This document shows positions 17,275 through 25,365 of a stretch of 64,000 nt of DNA, in pieces. Origin of the DNA: JANPCX01 sp050916095 (GTDB lineage: Bacteria; Pseudomonadota; Gammaproteobacteria; Burkholderiales; Burkholderiaceae_C); assembly GCA_050916095.1 (NCBI GenBank), contig CP050901.1, forward strand, positions 682,001 to 746,000. Direction: 5' to 3'. How positions within the stretch are numbered: the first letter of the stretch is position 1; every line of letters starts with the position of its first letter. The position numbers and the translations under genes are program-made. The notes below the pieces were generated by a model, which made no database searches, was not told the DNA's origin, and saw nothing but the letters and a program-made list of their open reading frames with translations.

Positions 17275-18840
17275 TTATTCCTGCACCTTGCCCCACTCCG
17301 CTTCAAAGGTTTGCACCAAACCTTGGTTGGACAGGCGGTTGGGCGGCATCTCGACCCGGGCCATGTCGGGTGGAAAGTTGAAGAGGGCGGGCAATCCGTC
17401 CACACTCAAAAACTTCAAGCCCTCGGGCAAGGCAGAAGGTGCGCGGTAAGGCCGGCGGCTGGCCAGGATGAAACCCCATTCACCAAAACTTGGCACATGG
17501 GCGTGGTAGGGCGTGGTGCTTAAACCCGCCGCTTCAATCGTGGCCACCACCGTCCAGAAACTTTTGCGTGCCACCAGCGGTGAGGTGGTTTGCACCACGG
17601 CATAACCACTGGCTGCAAGGTGCTGGTCCAGCAGTTGGTAAAAACTGGTGGTGTAGAGCTTGCCGATGGAGAAGTTGCTGGGGTCGGGAAAGTCCACCAC
17701 GATCACATCAAAACTGCCGGTGTTTTGTTCCAGCCAGGCGAAAGCGTCCTGGTTGATGATACGCAGCTTGGGTGAGTGCAGCGCGTCGTTGTTCAGTGCC
17801 CGCAAGCGGCTGTCTTGGGCAAAGAGACGCGTCATGTGCGGGTCGAGTTCCACCAAGGTGACTTCTTGCACGCTCGGGTACTTGAGTACCTCGCGAACGG
17901 CCATGCCGTCGCCCCCACCGAGCACCAGCACTTTCTTTGGAGCGCCCTGGGCCGCCATGGCCGGGTGTACCAGGGCCTCGTGGTAGCGGTACTCGTCACG
18001 CGAGTGGAACTGCAAATTGCCGTTCAGAAAAAGCCGCACACCCGAGCGCCCGTGGGTCACGACCACACGCTGGTAAGCACTGCTTTCGGCAACGATGATG
18101 TTGTCGGCGTAAAAGCGGTCTTCAGCCCAGCTGTTGATTTCACCCGCGCTGGCAAACGCCACCGCCAGCACAGCCGCACACAACAAACAGGCCAGGGTAT
18201 GCGCTGCCACATGGCGCAGCTCTGAGCGAAACAACCACAGCGCCCAGACCGCCACCATCACATTGATCAAACCAAAGAGCACACCCGTGCGGATCAACCC
18301 CAGCTGCGGCATCAAGAGCAGCGGGAAGGCGAGCGACACCGCCAGTGCCCCGAGGTAGTCAAAGGTGAGCACCTGCGAGACCAGGTCTTTCAGTGCGTAA
18401 CGCGACTGAAAGTGTCGCTTCAAAATTCGCATCACCAGTGGAATCTCTAATCCCACCATGGTGCCAATTAGCAGCACCAAGCTGTACAGCACCAGCCGAA
18501 AACTCCCGGGCGCGGCACTGTGCAAGGCAAAGAGTAGGGCAGGCATCAAGCCGCCCACCACGCCAATGAGCAACTCAATGCGCAAAAAGTGCGCGATCAA
18601 CTGCCGCTCAAAAAACCGCGACAAATAAGAGCCCACCCCCATCGCAAACAAATAGGTGCCGATGATGGTGGAAAACTGCAAGATGGAGTCGCCAAGCAAC
18701 ATGCTCGCCAGTGCGCCTGCGGCCAGCTCGTACAGCAGGCCGCAGCCGGCGACGACGAAGACGGAGGCCAGGAGGGCGACTTCGGCGCGGCGGATGGTCG
18801 ACGTGCTTGGTTGATCAGCCAGTTGTTTTCTTAAGCTCAA
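17275..18840 (-). CDS. Membrane-embedded spermidine-synthase-like protein
   Basis: A 521-residue protein with about seven hydrophobic segments in residues 20-225, then a SpeE-type methyltransferase-fold domain (about 235-450). The nucleotide-binding GGGDG motif and a later VDFPDP motif are visible, where soluble spermidine synthases have a catalytic Asp. It likely transfers an aminopropyl group or a related group at the membrane; the substrate is unknown. The start at 18840 is TTG with a weak ribosome-binding site. It closes the cluster that contains DUF350, DUF4178 and SPFH genes, a neighbourhood I recall as recurrent for this family. Possible co-transcription with the ankyrin gene 38 bases upstream. 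Confidence 0.8.
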   Translation of the reverse strand: MSLRKQLADQPSTSTIRRAEVALLASVFVVAGCGLLYELAAGALASMLLGDSILQFSTIIGTYLFAMGVGSYLSRFFERQLIAHFLRIELLIGVVGGLMPALLFALHSAAPGSFRLVLYSLVLLIGTMVGLEIPLVMRILKRHFQSRYALKDLVSQVLTFDYLGALAVSLAFPLLLMPQLGLIRTGVLFGLINVMVAVWALWLFRSELRHVAAHTLACLLCAAVLAVAFASAGEINSWAEDRFYADNIIVAESSAYQRVVVTHGRSGVRLFLNGNLQFHSRDEYRYHEALVHPAMAAQGAPKKVLVLGGGDGMAVREVLKYPSVQEVTLVELDPHMTRLFAQDSRLRALNNDALHSPKLRIINQDAFAWLEQNTGSFDVIVVDFPDPSNFSIGKLYTTSFYQLLDQHLAASGYAVVQTTSPLVARKSFWTVVATIEAAGLSTTPYHAHVPSFGEWGFILASRRPYRAPSALPEGLKFLSVDGLPALFNFPPDMARVEMPPNRLSNQGLVQTFEAEWGKVQE

Positions 18841-18878
18841 GTTGGGATCAGGCTAATCGATCAAAAAAGAGTTGAGGA

Positions 18879-19439
18879 CTATTTCTGGGGCGATGTGGCG
18901 TGCGCTTGCAGCAAACGCACCATTTCGACAGCTTTAGGGTTGTCGGGGTATTTCTCTTGAATGCGTAAGGCGATATCCAACGCTGTCAATCCTTGGGTGT
19001 CGCGCAAATCGGTTCGTGCTCCGTACTTGAGTAGAAGCTGTGCTTCGTGTAGGTGACTGCCGATAGCCGCGCTGTGCAAAGCTGTCCAGTTCCTCGTGCG
19101 GATGTCTGTCGCATTAATGTCGACGCCTCTGGACAGAAACAACTTCAGCCGCATGTCTATTTCATCTGCTTCGGGGGCGGTTTTAGGGGGCTCTGCACCA
19201 AAAGCAAAGCTAGCTCCCGCACTTTCGTTGAGGCGGCGGACGTGCTCTGCACTCCAGGAGGAATGGTAGAGAACCTGTTTACAGGTCCATGCCATCCAAC
19301 GCATTTCGTGATGATCTATGCAGACGACCAAAGTCAGTGGGTCGTCGCGCATTCTGATCCCAACGAAGGTCGCATAAAGCACCGCTAAGGCAAAAATGAT
19401 GCCGGCAACGCACTTCACCAGGAGATGTCGTGAACGCAT
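18879..19439 (-). CDS. Ankyrin-repeat protein with N-terminal membrane anchor
   Basis: A 186-residue protein with one N-terminal hydrophobic segment (about 9-27). A middle region has cysteines, and about three ankyrin units lie in the C-terminal half (visible as NWTALHSAAIGSHLHEAQLL and GLTALDIALRIQEK). It probably presents the repeats on the periplasmic side as a binding module. It is 6 bases downstream of an unknown gene and is unlike the rest of the cluster in composition. A partner or immunity role is possible but unproven. Confidence 0.65.
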   Translation of the reverse strand: MRSRHLLVKCVAGIIFALAVLYATFVGIRMRDDPLTLVVCIDHHEMRWMAWTCKQVLYHSSWSAEHVRRLNESAGASFAFGAEPPKTAPEADEIDMRLKLFLSRGVDINATDIRTRNWTALHSAAIGSHLHEAQLLLKYGARTDLRDTQGLTALDIALRIQEKYPDNPKAVEMVRLLQAHATSPQK

Positions 19440-19445
19440 GCTTTG

Positions 19446-19910
19446 TTAAGCCTTATACGAACGGCACAAGGTGGTGTAGCTGAACATGACGCCCTTACTG
19501 CCGAGGTTTGCACCCTGCGTCGACAAGTCAAGTTTTCGTCTCAATTCTCTCGATAAATGCCTCCTCACAGATTCATAAATCTTGGCATTCTGAAGGTCTT
19601 TGGGTTTGGTGTGCTGCCACCATTTTTGTGCGAAGTTCTGTCCCAGTTTTCGGATCAGCGATTGAAGACTAGAGCCTGGATTTGCAACTGTCTCCGTCAA
19701 ACCTGCGATAAAACTCATTGCGTAAGTACCGTCGACGCCCGCAATCAATGCTGTTTGTGCAAGGCGCCTCGAATCGTTAGTGACAGACATTTGGTCTATC
19801 GAGGCCGATTGCTCAGGCCAGAAAAACTTCAAGATTTGTTTGGTCTCAGCCTCGTTGAAAAGTAATTCGCCGTCTTCGATGTCAGGCACGTTGATCAGAA
19901 TAGAACCCAA
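19446..19910 (-). CDS. Hypothetical protein paired with the ankyrin gene
   Basis: A 154-residue protein that I do not recognise. Translation probably begins at TTG 19910, which sits 5 bases after a strong AAGGAGG. The N-terminal half is acidic (NVPDIEDGELLFNEAET) and the C-terminal part is basic (YESVRRHLSRELRRKLDL). There is no signal peptide or long membrane helix, although AQTALIAGVDGTYAMSFIAG is mildly hydrophobic. It lies 6 bases upstream of the ankyrin gene, suggesting a two-gene cassette inserted in the DUF350 cluster. Confidence 0.55.
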   Translation of the reverse strand: MGSILINVPDIEDGELLFNEAETKQILKFFWPEQSASIDQMSVTNDSRRLAQTALIAGVDGTYAMSFIAGLTETVANPGSSLQSLIRKLGQNFAQKWWQHTKPKDLQNAKIYESVRRHLSRELRRKLDLSTQGANLGSKGVMFSYTTLCRSYKA

Positions 19911-19975
19911 AACATCCTCCTTGTTGCTTTCAAAATGATCATTCTACTGATGCTTCGTATAAGGTTTTTGCACCC

Positions 19976-20200
19976 TTACCCATGCACCGCCGCCGAGACA
20001 ATCAACCCAATCGCAATGCACATCGCCCCCACCACAATCGCCAGGGCGACATTTTTTTCTTCGATGATTTCTTTCCACAGGTCGTAGGGGGTCAGCTTGT
20101 CGACGATGATGAAGCAGACCCAAAACACCAGCACGCCGATCAATGCAAACAAAATTGAGCCGACAAAGATGCCGGGTTTCATCCATTCAATGCCCATCAT
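19976..20200 (-). CDS. Single-domain DUF350 membrane protein
   Basis: A 74-residue protein with two transmembrane helices (about 10-34 and 50-72) matching the DUF350 (YjfL-like) pattern. Typical members carry two such units in about 130 residues; this one has a single unit and may dimerise. The ATG at 20200 follows AAGGAG and overlaps the upstream hydrolase stop by four bases. Function of the family is unknown. The SPFH/DUF4178/spermidine-synthase context suggests a membrane-stress role (inference). Confidence 0.75.
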   Translation of the reverse strand: MMGIEWMKPGIFVGSILFALIGVLVFWVCFIIVDKLTPYDLWKEIIEEKNVALAIVVGAMCIAIGLIVSAAVHG

Positions 20201-20931
20201 GGTGATTCTCCTTGGGGTGGGTAGTGGTTCGGTTGATTCAGTTGGCGCAGAAACGCTTTGACTGCTGTAGCCGCCGCTTCTGGCTGAGTCTGCAACAGGA
20301 AGTGTGGGCCAGACAGTGAAGTGACTCTGGTTTGCGGCGCAAGTCCTTGTACCTCGTTTGCTGACCGCGCCGATACCAACAGGTCTTGGGTCGCACGCAG
20401 GTAGAGCAGCGGCAAGGTGACCCGCTTCAGCAGGTCGCGGGTGTCCACTGCCAGCACTTGTTTCATGCGTGCTCGCAGCACATCAGCCCGCACGCTGGCG
20501 AGGGCGGCTTTCAGCGCTTCTTTTGCGCTGGGCGTGGCAAACCGACCCATCAAGGCTGTGCTGATCATTCCCAGGGGCGGCAAAGGGCAACGCCAGTTCA
20601 GCAATGCCGAGGCCAGCCTTGCAAGCCGCGCTTGGGGGTTGCGCGCGAAACTGCAGCAAAGCACCAAGGCGCGAAGGTGGGGTGGGCGTTCATAGGCCAG
20701 GCGGATGGCGATGGGGCCGGAAAAAGATTCGCCGAGCAAGACATAGGGCGTTGTGCTCGGCAATGCATTACGGGCAATGGCAGTGAGTTCCTCGTCGGTG
20801 GTGATGCGGTCTGTCGGGTAGCGAACGATGTGGGTGGTGTACTCCTTGCCAAGCGCCGCGACGAAAGGCGCAAACAAATCCCCCGTGCCGTCCATGCCGG
20901 GCAGCAATACCAAGGTGGTGACGCCACTCAC
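20197..20931 (-). CDS. Alpha/beta hydrolase
   Basis: A 244-residue soluble hydrolase. It has the nucleophile elbow GESFSG, an Asp in the ATQDLLV segment and His in GPHFLL, together a plausible Ser-Asp-His triad, plus an oxyanion-type LLPGMDGTG near the start. Translation begins at GTG 20931, overlapping the DUF4178 stop by four bases, so it is coupled to that gene. The substrate is unknown: an esterase or lipase-like activity is the simplest reading. Confidence 0.8.
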   Translation of the reverse strand: MSGVTTLVLLPGMDGTGDLFAPFVAALGKEYTTHIVRYPTDRITTDEELTAIARNALPSTTPYVLLGESFSGPIAIRLAYERPPHLRALVLCCSFARNPQARLARLASALLNWRCPLPPLGMISTALMGRFATPSAKEALKAALASVRADVLRARMKQVLAVDTRDLLKRVTLPLLYLRATQDLLVSARSANEVQGLAPQTRVTSLSGPHFLLQTQPEAAATAVKAFLRQLNQPNHYPPQGESP

Positions 20932-22511
20932 TTATGCCCCCCACCCGAGCTGTACCCACCCCATGACCCACCGCTGCTGCGGTAGCCACTGCTGCTGGTG
21001 CGGCAACTGCGGTATTCGGACGAGGCCTCGCCGTAGGTGGCTCGCACCTGGTCGCAGTCGTCTTGGCTGTCGCAGCGCCACAGGATGAGCAGCACCAGGA
21101 TGACCACGCTCCACAGCACGATTTGCTGCAACAGATTGGAGCCGCCGAGCGCAGTGGGCAGGGCGTCGCGCTGCAGGCTGGCGCGTTTGTTGGGGTCGAG
21201 TTTGAAGGCTTGCATCACCTCGTCAGCGGTGAGGGTGGAGCCCAAGGACCAGGTGATCTCATCGCCGGTTTGTTCGCGGTTGAGCCTCTGAGTTTTTGCG
21301 TCGCCGCCGCCGATGAAGTCGCTGTTGACAGTGCGCTCGTCGCGTTTGAGTTGCCAGTAGAACTCGCCCAGCACGTAGGTGGTTTGGCCGGTGTAGTCGT
21401 AGAGCTTCTTGTAGAGCACACCGTCCAGTTTCACGCTGTCGCCAAATTTTTGCGGCACGCCGGTGATGGGCGTGGCCCAGCTCCAGCCGTCTTGGGCGTC
21501 GACCAAGAATGCGAAACCGGTGCCCCGGTGGTAGAGCAGGTACTCGCGCCAGAAGGTTTGCTCGTCCTCGCCTGTGTCTACTTCGCAGCGCTCGGCATAC
21601 CCCACCACCTGCCAGGGCAAGACGGTGGCGGTTTTGTCCAGGCTGAGTTTCAAGCGGCCGATGCTGCCTAGCGGAATTTGCGGCTCGCTGCCGTTTTCTT
21701 GCGCGTAGTGGGTGAGGTCACCGCCAACGCCTTGCGACAGGTCCACCACCGCATGGCATTGGTGGCAGGCGATGGATTGGGTGGTGGAGAGGGTGACGTT
21801 CAGTGCCGTGCCGCAGCTCGGGCATTCCACGCCGCGCGCTTTCAGGCTCTTTTCGCTGCCCTCGGCCAGGCCGCGCAGGGCGAGTTCACTCAAGGCGACA
21901 GAACGGCCCACAGACCACTGGGGTTGGTCTGGGTTTTGATAGTCCAGCGTGCCGACCTCACCGCGTGGATTGCGCAGGTCCACCACCATGAAGCCGCGCT
22001 GCGTATTGGGTGCAAAGGGCAATTCACCCTGTGCGGCAATCAGTTTGGCCGCCGCCACCGAGGCCACGCTCCAGCCTTGTCCGGCCAGGGTCAGTGACTG
22101 CCCGGGGCGCAGCTTTTCTGCTGGCGGCGGGGCTTCGCTCAGCGTCGCATCAAAGGCCAGCACATAACGGCCGTTGTCTTCGGCCAACCAGCCGGAACGG
22201 CCGCTGTCAAAAAGCGCATGCCATTCGTTCCAGGTGCCGTCTTTGTAGCGGTACTGCAAGCGCCCCACCAACGTGAAAGCCGCGCCTTGCACGCTGCCGC
22301 TGGCCCCAAGTTGGAGTGGCGAGTGGTCGTCAAACAACTCGGCGCTTTCGCCGGTTTTGCGCAGTGCCTCGCCATCGCGCACGATGGTGCTGCGGCAAAA
22401 ACTGCACACCGCAAAAGCCGACGCGCTGGAGCGAAACTCCACCGGCGCGCCGCAATTGGGGCAGGCGGCTCGGTAGGCGCGTTGAGGGGAGGAGGTGGGG
22501 TCAGTTGCCAA
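20928..22511 (-). CDS. DUF4178 protein with two zinc ribbons and a membrane tail
   Basis: A 527-residue protein. Zinc-ribbon cysteine pairs lie at CPNCG...CSFC (about 18-39) and CPSCG...CHQC (mid-protein), and each is followed by a DUF4178-type beta domain. A single transmembrane helix (about 460-482, IVLWSVVILVLLILW) precedes a Ser/Gly/Tyr-rich C-terminal tail ending GGGHK. The start at 22511 is TTG without a strong ribosome-binding site. Role unknown. Family members are recurrently found with DUF350 and SPFH genes, as here. Confidence 0.75.
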   Translation of the reverse strand: MATDPTSSPQRAYRAACPNCGAPVEFRSSASAFAVCSFCRSTIVRDGEALRKTGESAELFDDHSPLQLGASGSVQGAAFTLVGRLQYRYKDGTWNEWHALFDSGRSGWLAEDNGRYVLAFDATLSEAPPPAEKLRPGQSLTLAGQGWSVASVAAAKLIAAQGELPFAPNTQRGFMVVDLRNPRGEVGTLDYQNPDQPQWSVGRSVALSELALRGLAEGSEKSLKARGVECPSCGTALNVTLSTTQSIACHQCHAVVDLSQGVGGDLTHYAQENGSEPQIPLGSIGRLKLSLDKTATVLPWQVVGYAERCEVDTGEDEQTFWREYLLYHRGTGFAFLVDAQDGWSWATPITGVPQKFGDSVKLDGVLYKKLYDYTGQTTYVLGEFYWQLKRDERTVNSDFIGGGDAKTQRLNREQTGDEITWSLGSTLTADEVMQAFKLDPNKRASLQRDALPTALGGSNLLQQIVLWSVVILVLLILWRCDSQDDCDQVRATYGEASSEYRSCRTSSSGYRSSGGSWGGYSSGGGHK

Positions 22512-22581
22512 GGGTCAGTAGCTACTCAATGGAATCGTTATGTCCCCAGTTTTGACACACCGACTGACGCCGCAAAGGTGG

Positions 22582-22884
22582 TCAGAACTTGCTCGATGCA
22601 TCGGAAGGGAGGACTTCTACTTCTGACGGACGCAAACAAAACCAAGGATTGTTGTCTCCGAACCAGACATACCCACCTGAGTCCAGTTCCAGCACACGCA
22701 TCGCCCGTCCTTCACGTGCTTTGAGGCGCAATACATCTTCTTCGGGCAGATCGTGTATTAACCAATCGGGAATTGTGAGAATGCGGACCAACGAACCCTC
22801 GAAAACAGCAACTCCGTTCACATCGTGCGCGGGAAGTGGAGTTCCCGGGCGCGATGAACGACTGGGCGGAGGAATGACCGACAT
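22582..22884 (-). CDS. Small hypothetical protein
   Basis: A 100-residue protein starting at ATG 22884, 21 bases after the SPFH stop. It has a Pro-rich N terminus and a compact region (GSLVRILTIPDWLIHDLPEED ending in CLRPSEVEVL). The pattern suggests a small beta-rich domain but I do not recognise a family. There is no signal peptide or membrane segment. No Shine-Dalgarno sequence is evident, so translation may depend on the upstream gene. Confidence 0.5.
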   Translation of the reverse strand: MSVIPPPSRSSRPGTPLPAHDVNGVAVFEGSLVRILTIPDWLIHDLPEEDVLRLKAREGRAMRVLELDSGGYVWFGDNNPWFCLRPSEVEVLPSDASSKF

Positions 22885-22905
22885 TGAACGTCTACTGCAA
22901 AGAGT

Positions 22906-23949
22906 TCAAACCAACTTCTTCAACAACTCCGCCTTCTTCGCATCAAACTCTTCGGCGGTGAGAATGCCCTTGGCCTTGAGGCCGGCCAGCTTTTCCAGGG
23001 TAGCCATGACTTCATCCGGCCGCACGCCCACAGGTGCTGCCGCCGCAGCAGCACCCGGCTGCGCACCTTGCAGCCCATGCGACAGCTGCTGCGCCATCAC
23101 CTGGCCCAAGGCCACGCCCGCACCCAGGCCCATGGCGTCGCCCACCACCCCGCCGCCGCCGCCACCGGCGGCGCCTTCCGCAAACTTGGGCATGGCCTGC
23201 GCGGTTTGGTATTGCATGAATTTGCCCATGTCGTTGCCGACCATGCCCATGCCGATTTTTTGGTCCAGGATTTTTTGCAGCTTTTCGGGTAGCGAGAGGT
23301 TTTGCACCGTCACGCCTTCAAGCGCCAAACCGATCTTCTCGAACGACGGCGCAGTCGCGGTTTTGAGTTGCTGGGCGAATTCCACCTGGTTGGCGGCGAG
23401 GTCCAGAAAAGCCAGGCCGCTGCCCGCCACCGCGTCCGAGATGTGCTGCAGCATCAGTGCACGCAGTTGACCGTCCAGGTCTTCCACCGTGTAGCGCTCG
23501 CGGGTGCCGGAAATTTCAGTGAAGAATTTTTTCGGGTCGGTGACGCGGTAGCTGTAGTTGCCGAATGCGCGCAGGCGCACCGCACCGAAGTCTTTGTCAC
23601 GGATGGTGACGGGCTGGGTGGTGCCCCAGCGCTGGTCAATTTGCTGGCGGGTGCTGAAAAACACCACGTCGCTCTTGAACGGGCTTTGGAAAAGCTTGTC
23701 CCAGTTCTGCAAATAGGTCAGCACCGGCAGCGTGCTGGTGGTGAGGGTGTAGCGGCCGGGGCCAAACACATCGGCCACCTTGCCTTCGTTGATGAAGACG
23801 GCCATTTGGCTTTCGCGCACGGTGAGCGAACCGCCGTATTGAATTTCGTTGCCCGCCATCGGAAAACGCCAGGCCAGGGTGCCGTCGCTGTCCTCCTGCC
23901 ATTCCAGAATGTCGATGAACTGTTTCTTGATGAAATCCATCAGTGCCAT
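22906..23949 (-). CDS. SPFH/band-7-like protein with C-terminal SHOCT
   Basis: A 347-residue protein (start at 23949, GGAG about 10 bases upstream, MALMDFIKKQF). Residues about 30-250 form an SPFH-like fold with repeated beta strands (KVADVFGPGRYTL, KDFGAVRLRAFGNYSYRV). A Gly/Ala-rich linker (GGGGGGVVGDAMGLGAG) leads to a terminal SHOCT motif (LKAKGILTAEEFDAKKAEL). Such proteins are often called virion core or membrane protease-like subunits and are thought to oligomerise at membranes. It is first in the minus-strand cluster. The longer frame from 24273 has no support. Confidence 0.8.
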   Translation of the reverse strand: MALMDFIKKQFIDILEWQEDSDGTLAWRFPMAGNEIQYGGSLTVRESQMAVFINEGKVADVFGPGRYTLTTSTLPVLTYLQNWDKLFQSPFKSDVVFFSTRQQIDQRWGTTQPVTIRDKDFGAVRLRAFGNYSYRVTDPKKFFTEISGTRERYTVEDLDGQLRALMLQHISDAVAGSGLAFLDLAANQVEFAQQLKTATAPSFEKIGLALEGVTVQNLSLPEKLQKILDQKIGMGMVGNDMGKFMQYQTAQAMPKFAEGAAGGGGGGVVGDAMGLGAGVALGQVMAQQLSHGLQGAQPGAAAAAAPVGVRPDEVMATLEKLAGLKAKGILTAEEFDAKKAELLKKLV

Positions 23950-24073
23950 GGCGGTGATCTCCTGTAGCCCGCAGGGTGAATAGAAGGAGGAACAATTGCG
24001 GGCCAGCGAATAATAGGACAAGCTTTTCCACCTTGGCCGCGCAAGTCCGAATCCTGTGCCGTTCCCGTCACAG

Positions 24074-24093
24074 ATTCCCGCTTTTGCGGAAAT
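24074..24093. repeat. Short dyad of the ATTCCCGC/GCGGGAAT type
   Basis: ATTCCCGC and GCGGAAAT flank a TTTT loop, one mismatch from a perfect palindrome. This short dyad resembles a dispersed element common in betaproteobacterial intergenic DNA. It lies 28 bases upstream of the hydroxylase start, so the in-frame extension into it (IPAFAEMT) is repeat DNA rather than protein. Confidence 0.5.
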
Positions 24094-24121
24094 GACGTTG
24101 TTTTTGATGCAGGACTTTGTG

Positions 24122-25351
24122 ATGAACACCACCGCTTTGAAACTGGCCGTCGTCGGCGCAGGCCCCGTGGGGCTGACGCTGGCCTTGGCTGCTGCCCGCC
24201 ACCTGCCCCAGGCGGAGGTGACGGTGTTCGATGCACGCGCCGCAGACAAAGATGTCTCGCTCGACCCTCGCACCCTGGCGCTGTCCTTGGGCAGTGTGCA
24301 ACTGCTGCAACGCTTGAGCGCGTGGGTTCCTGGCGCGGCTCAGCCCATCAGCGCCGTGCATGTGTCGCAGCAGCAACCCTCGATGGACGGCTTGTTGGGC
24401 GGCCTGTTCGGCGAGCCCGAAGTGCGTCTGAGCGCGGCTGAGGAACAAGTGCCCATGTTGGGCGCCGTGCTCAGTTATGGCGCCATCACCGCACCCTTGC
24501 AAAAGGCCTGGGAGGTTTTGTGTGCCGCCGAACCCGGCCGTCTGCGCAGCCGTTTCTCCACGCCGGTGCAGGCGCTCAAGAATGTGGGGGACAGCGTGGA
24601 GTTGGATGCGGGCATTGCCGAGACCTTTGATTTGGCCGTGGTGGCCGAGGGCGGCGTGTTCTCCGATCAAGTCAGGAAGAGTTCCAAACGCGGCCTGACC
24701 CACGACTACGGCCAAACCGCCTGGGTTGGCACGGTGCATTTGAAGCAACCTCATGGCGGCATCGCCTATGAACGTTTCACCCGACAAGGCCCTGCAGCGT
24801 TATTGCCCCTGCCCAAAGATCCCCGCGACGCCGATGATTCGCAAGCCCGTGCTGCTTTGGTCTGGTGCGTGCCGAGCCGAGACGACCCGGTCGCGGCTTT
24901 GAACGACGCACAGCGCCTGACGGTGCTCAACACCGTGTTCCACCCCCAGGTGGGCGAGATCACCGCGCTGTCGCCGCTCAAATCCTTCGCGCTGGGCTTG
25001 AACGCCGAACGCACCCTGACCGATGGTCGCACCGTGCGCATCGGCAATGCCGCACAAACCATGCACCCGGTGGCGGGCCAGGGTTTGAATCTGGGGCTGC
25101 GGGATGCGTTTGAACTGGTGCAGGCGCTGTCGCGCAACAGTGATGTGCCTGCCGTGCTGCGCCGCCTGGAGTGGCAACGCGGCCCTGACCGCTGGGCCTT
25201 GATCGCCGCCACCGATTTTTTGGCCCGCAGTTTCACGTGGACGCTGCCCGGTGCCAGCACCGCTCGCGGTTTAGGCATGGTGGCGCTGCAGGCACTCAAA
25301 CCCGTGAAGTCGGCCCTGGCCAGGCAGATGATGTTTGGTGCGCGGAACTGA
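24122..25351 (+). CDS. UbiH/UbiF-family FAD monooxygenase
   Basis: An aromatic-ring hydroxylase of the ubiquinone-pathway type, probably acting on a 2-polyprenylphenol intermediate at the inner membrane. From ATG 24122 it has 409 residues. The FAD motif GAGPVGLTL is at about 13-21, the family motif LDPRTLALS near 57, and the second FAD motif HPVAGQGLNLGLRDAFEL near 320. An in-frame extension to 24056 runs through a repeat and is rejected. Which ring position it hydroxylates (UbiH, UbiI or UbiM type) cannot be told; coq7 at 34519 handles another step. Confidence 0.85.
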   Translation: MNTTALKLAVVGAGPVGLTLALAAARHLPQAEVTVFDARAADKDVSLDPRTLALSLGSVQLLQRLSAWVPGAAQPISAVHVSQQQPSMDGLLGGLFGEPEVRLSAAEEQVPMLGAVLSYGAITAPLQKAWEVLCAAEPGRLRSRFSTPVQALKNVGDSVELDAGIAETFDLAVVAEGGVFSDQVRKSSKRGLTHDYGQTAWVGTVHLKQPHGGIAYERFTRQGPAALLPLPKDPRDADDSQARAALVWCVPSRDDPVAALNDAQRLTVLNTVFHPQVGEITALSPLKSFALGLNAERTLTDGRTVRIGNAAQTMHPVAGQGLNLGLRDAFELVQALSRNSDVPAVLRRLEWQRGPDRWALIAATDFLARSFTWTLPGASTARGLGMVALQALKPVKSALARQMMFGARN

Positions 25352-25365
25352 CGGGGTGGAGTGGC

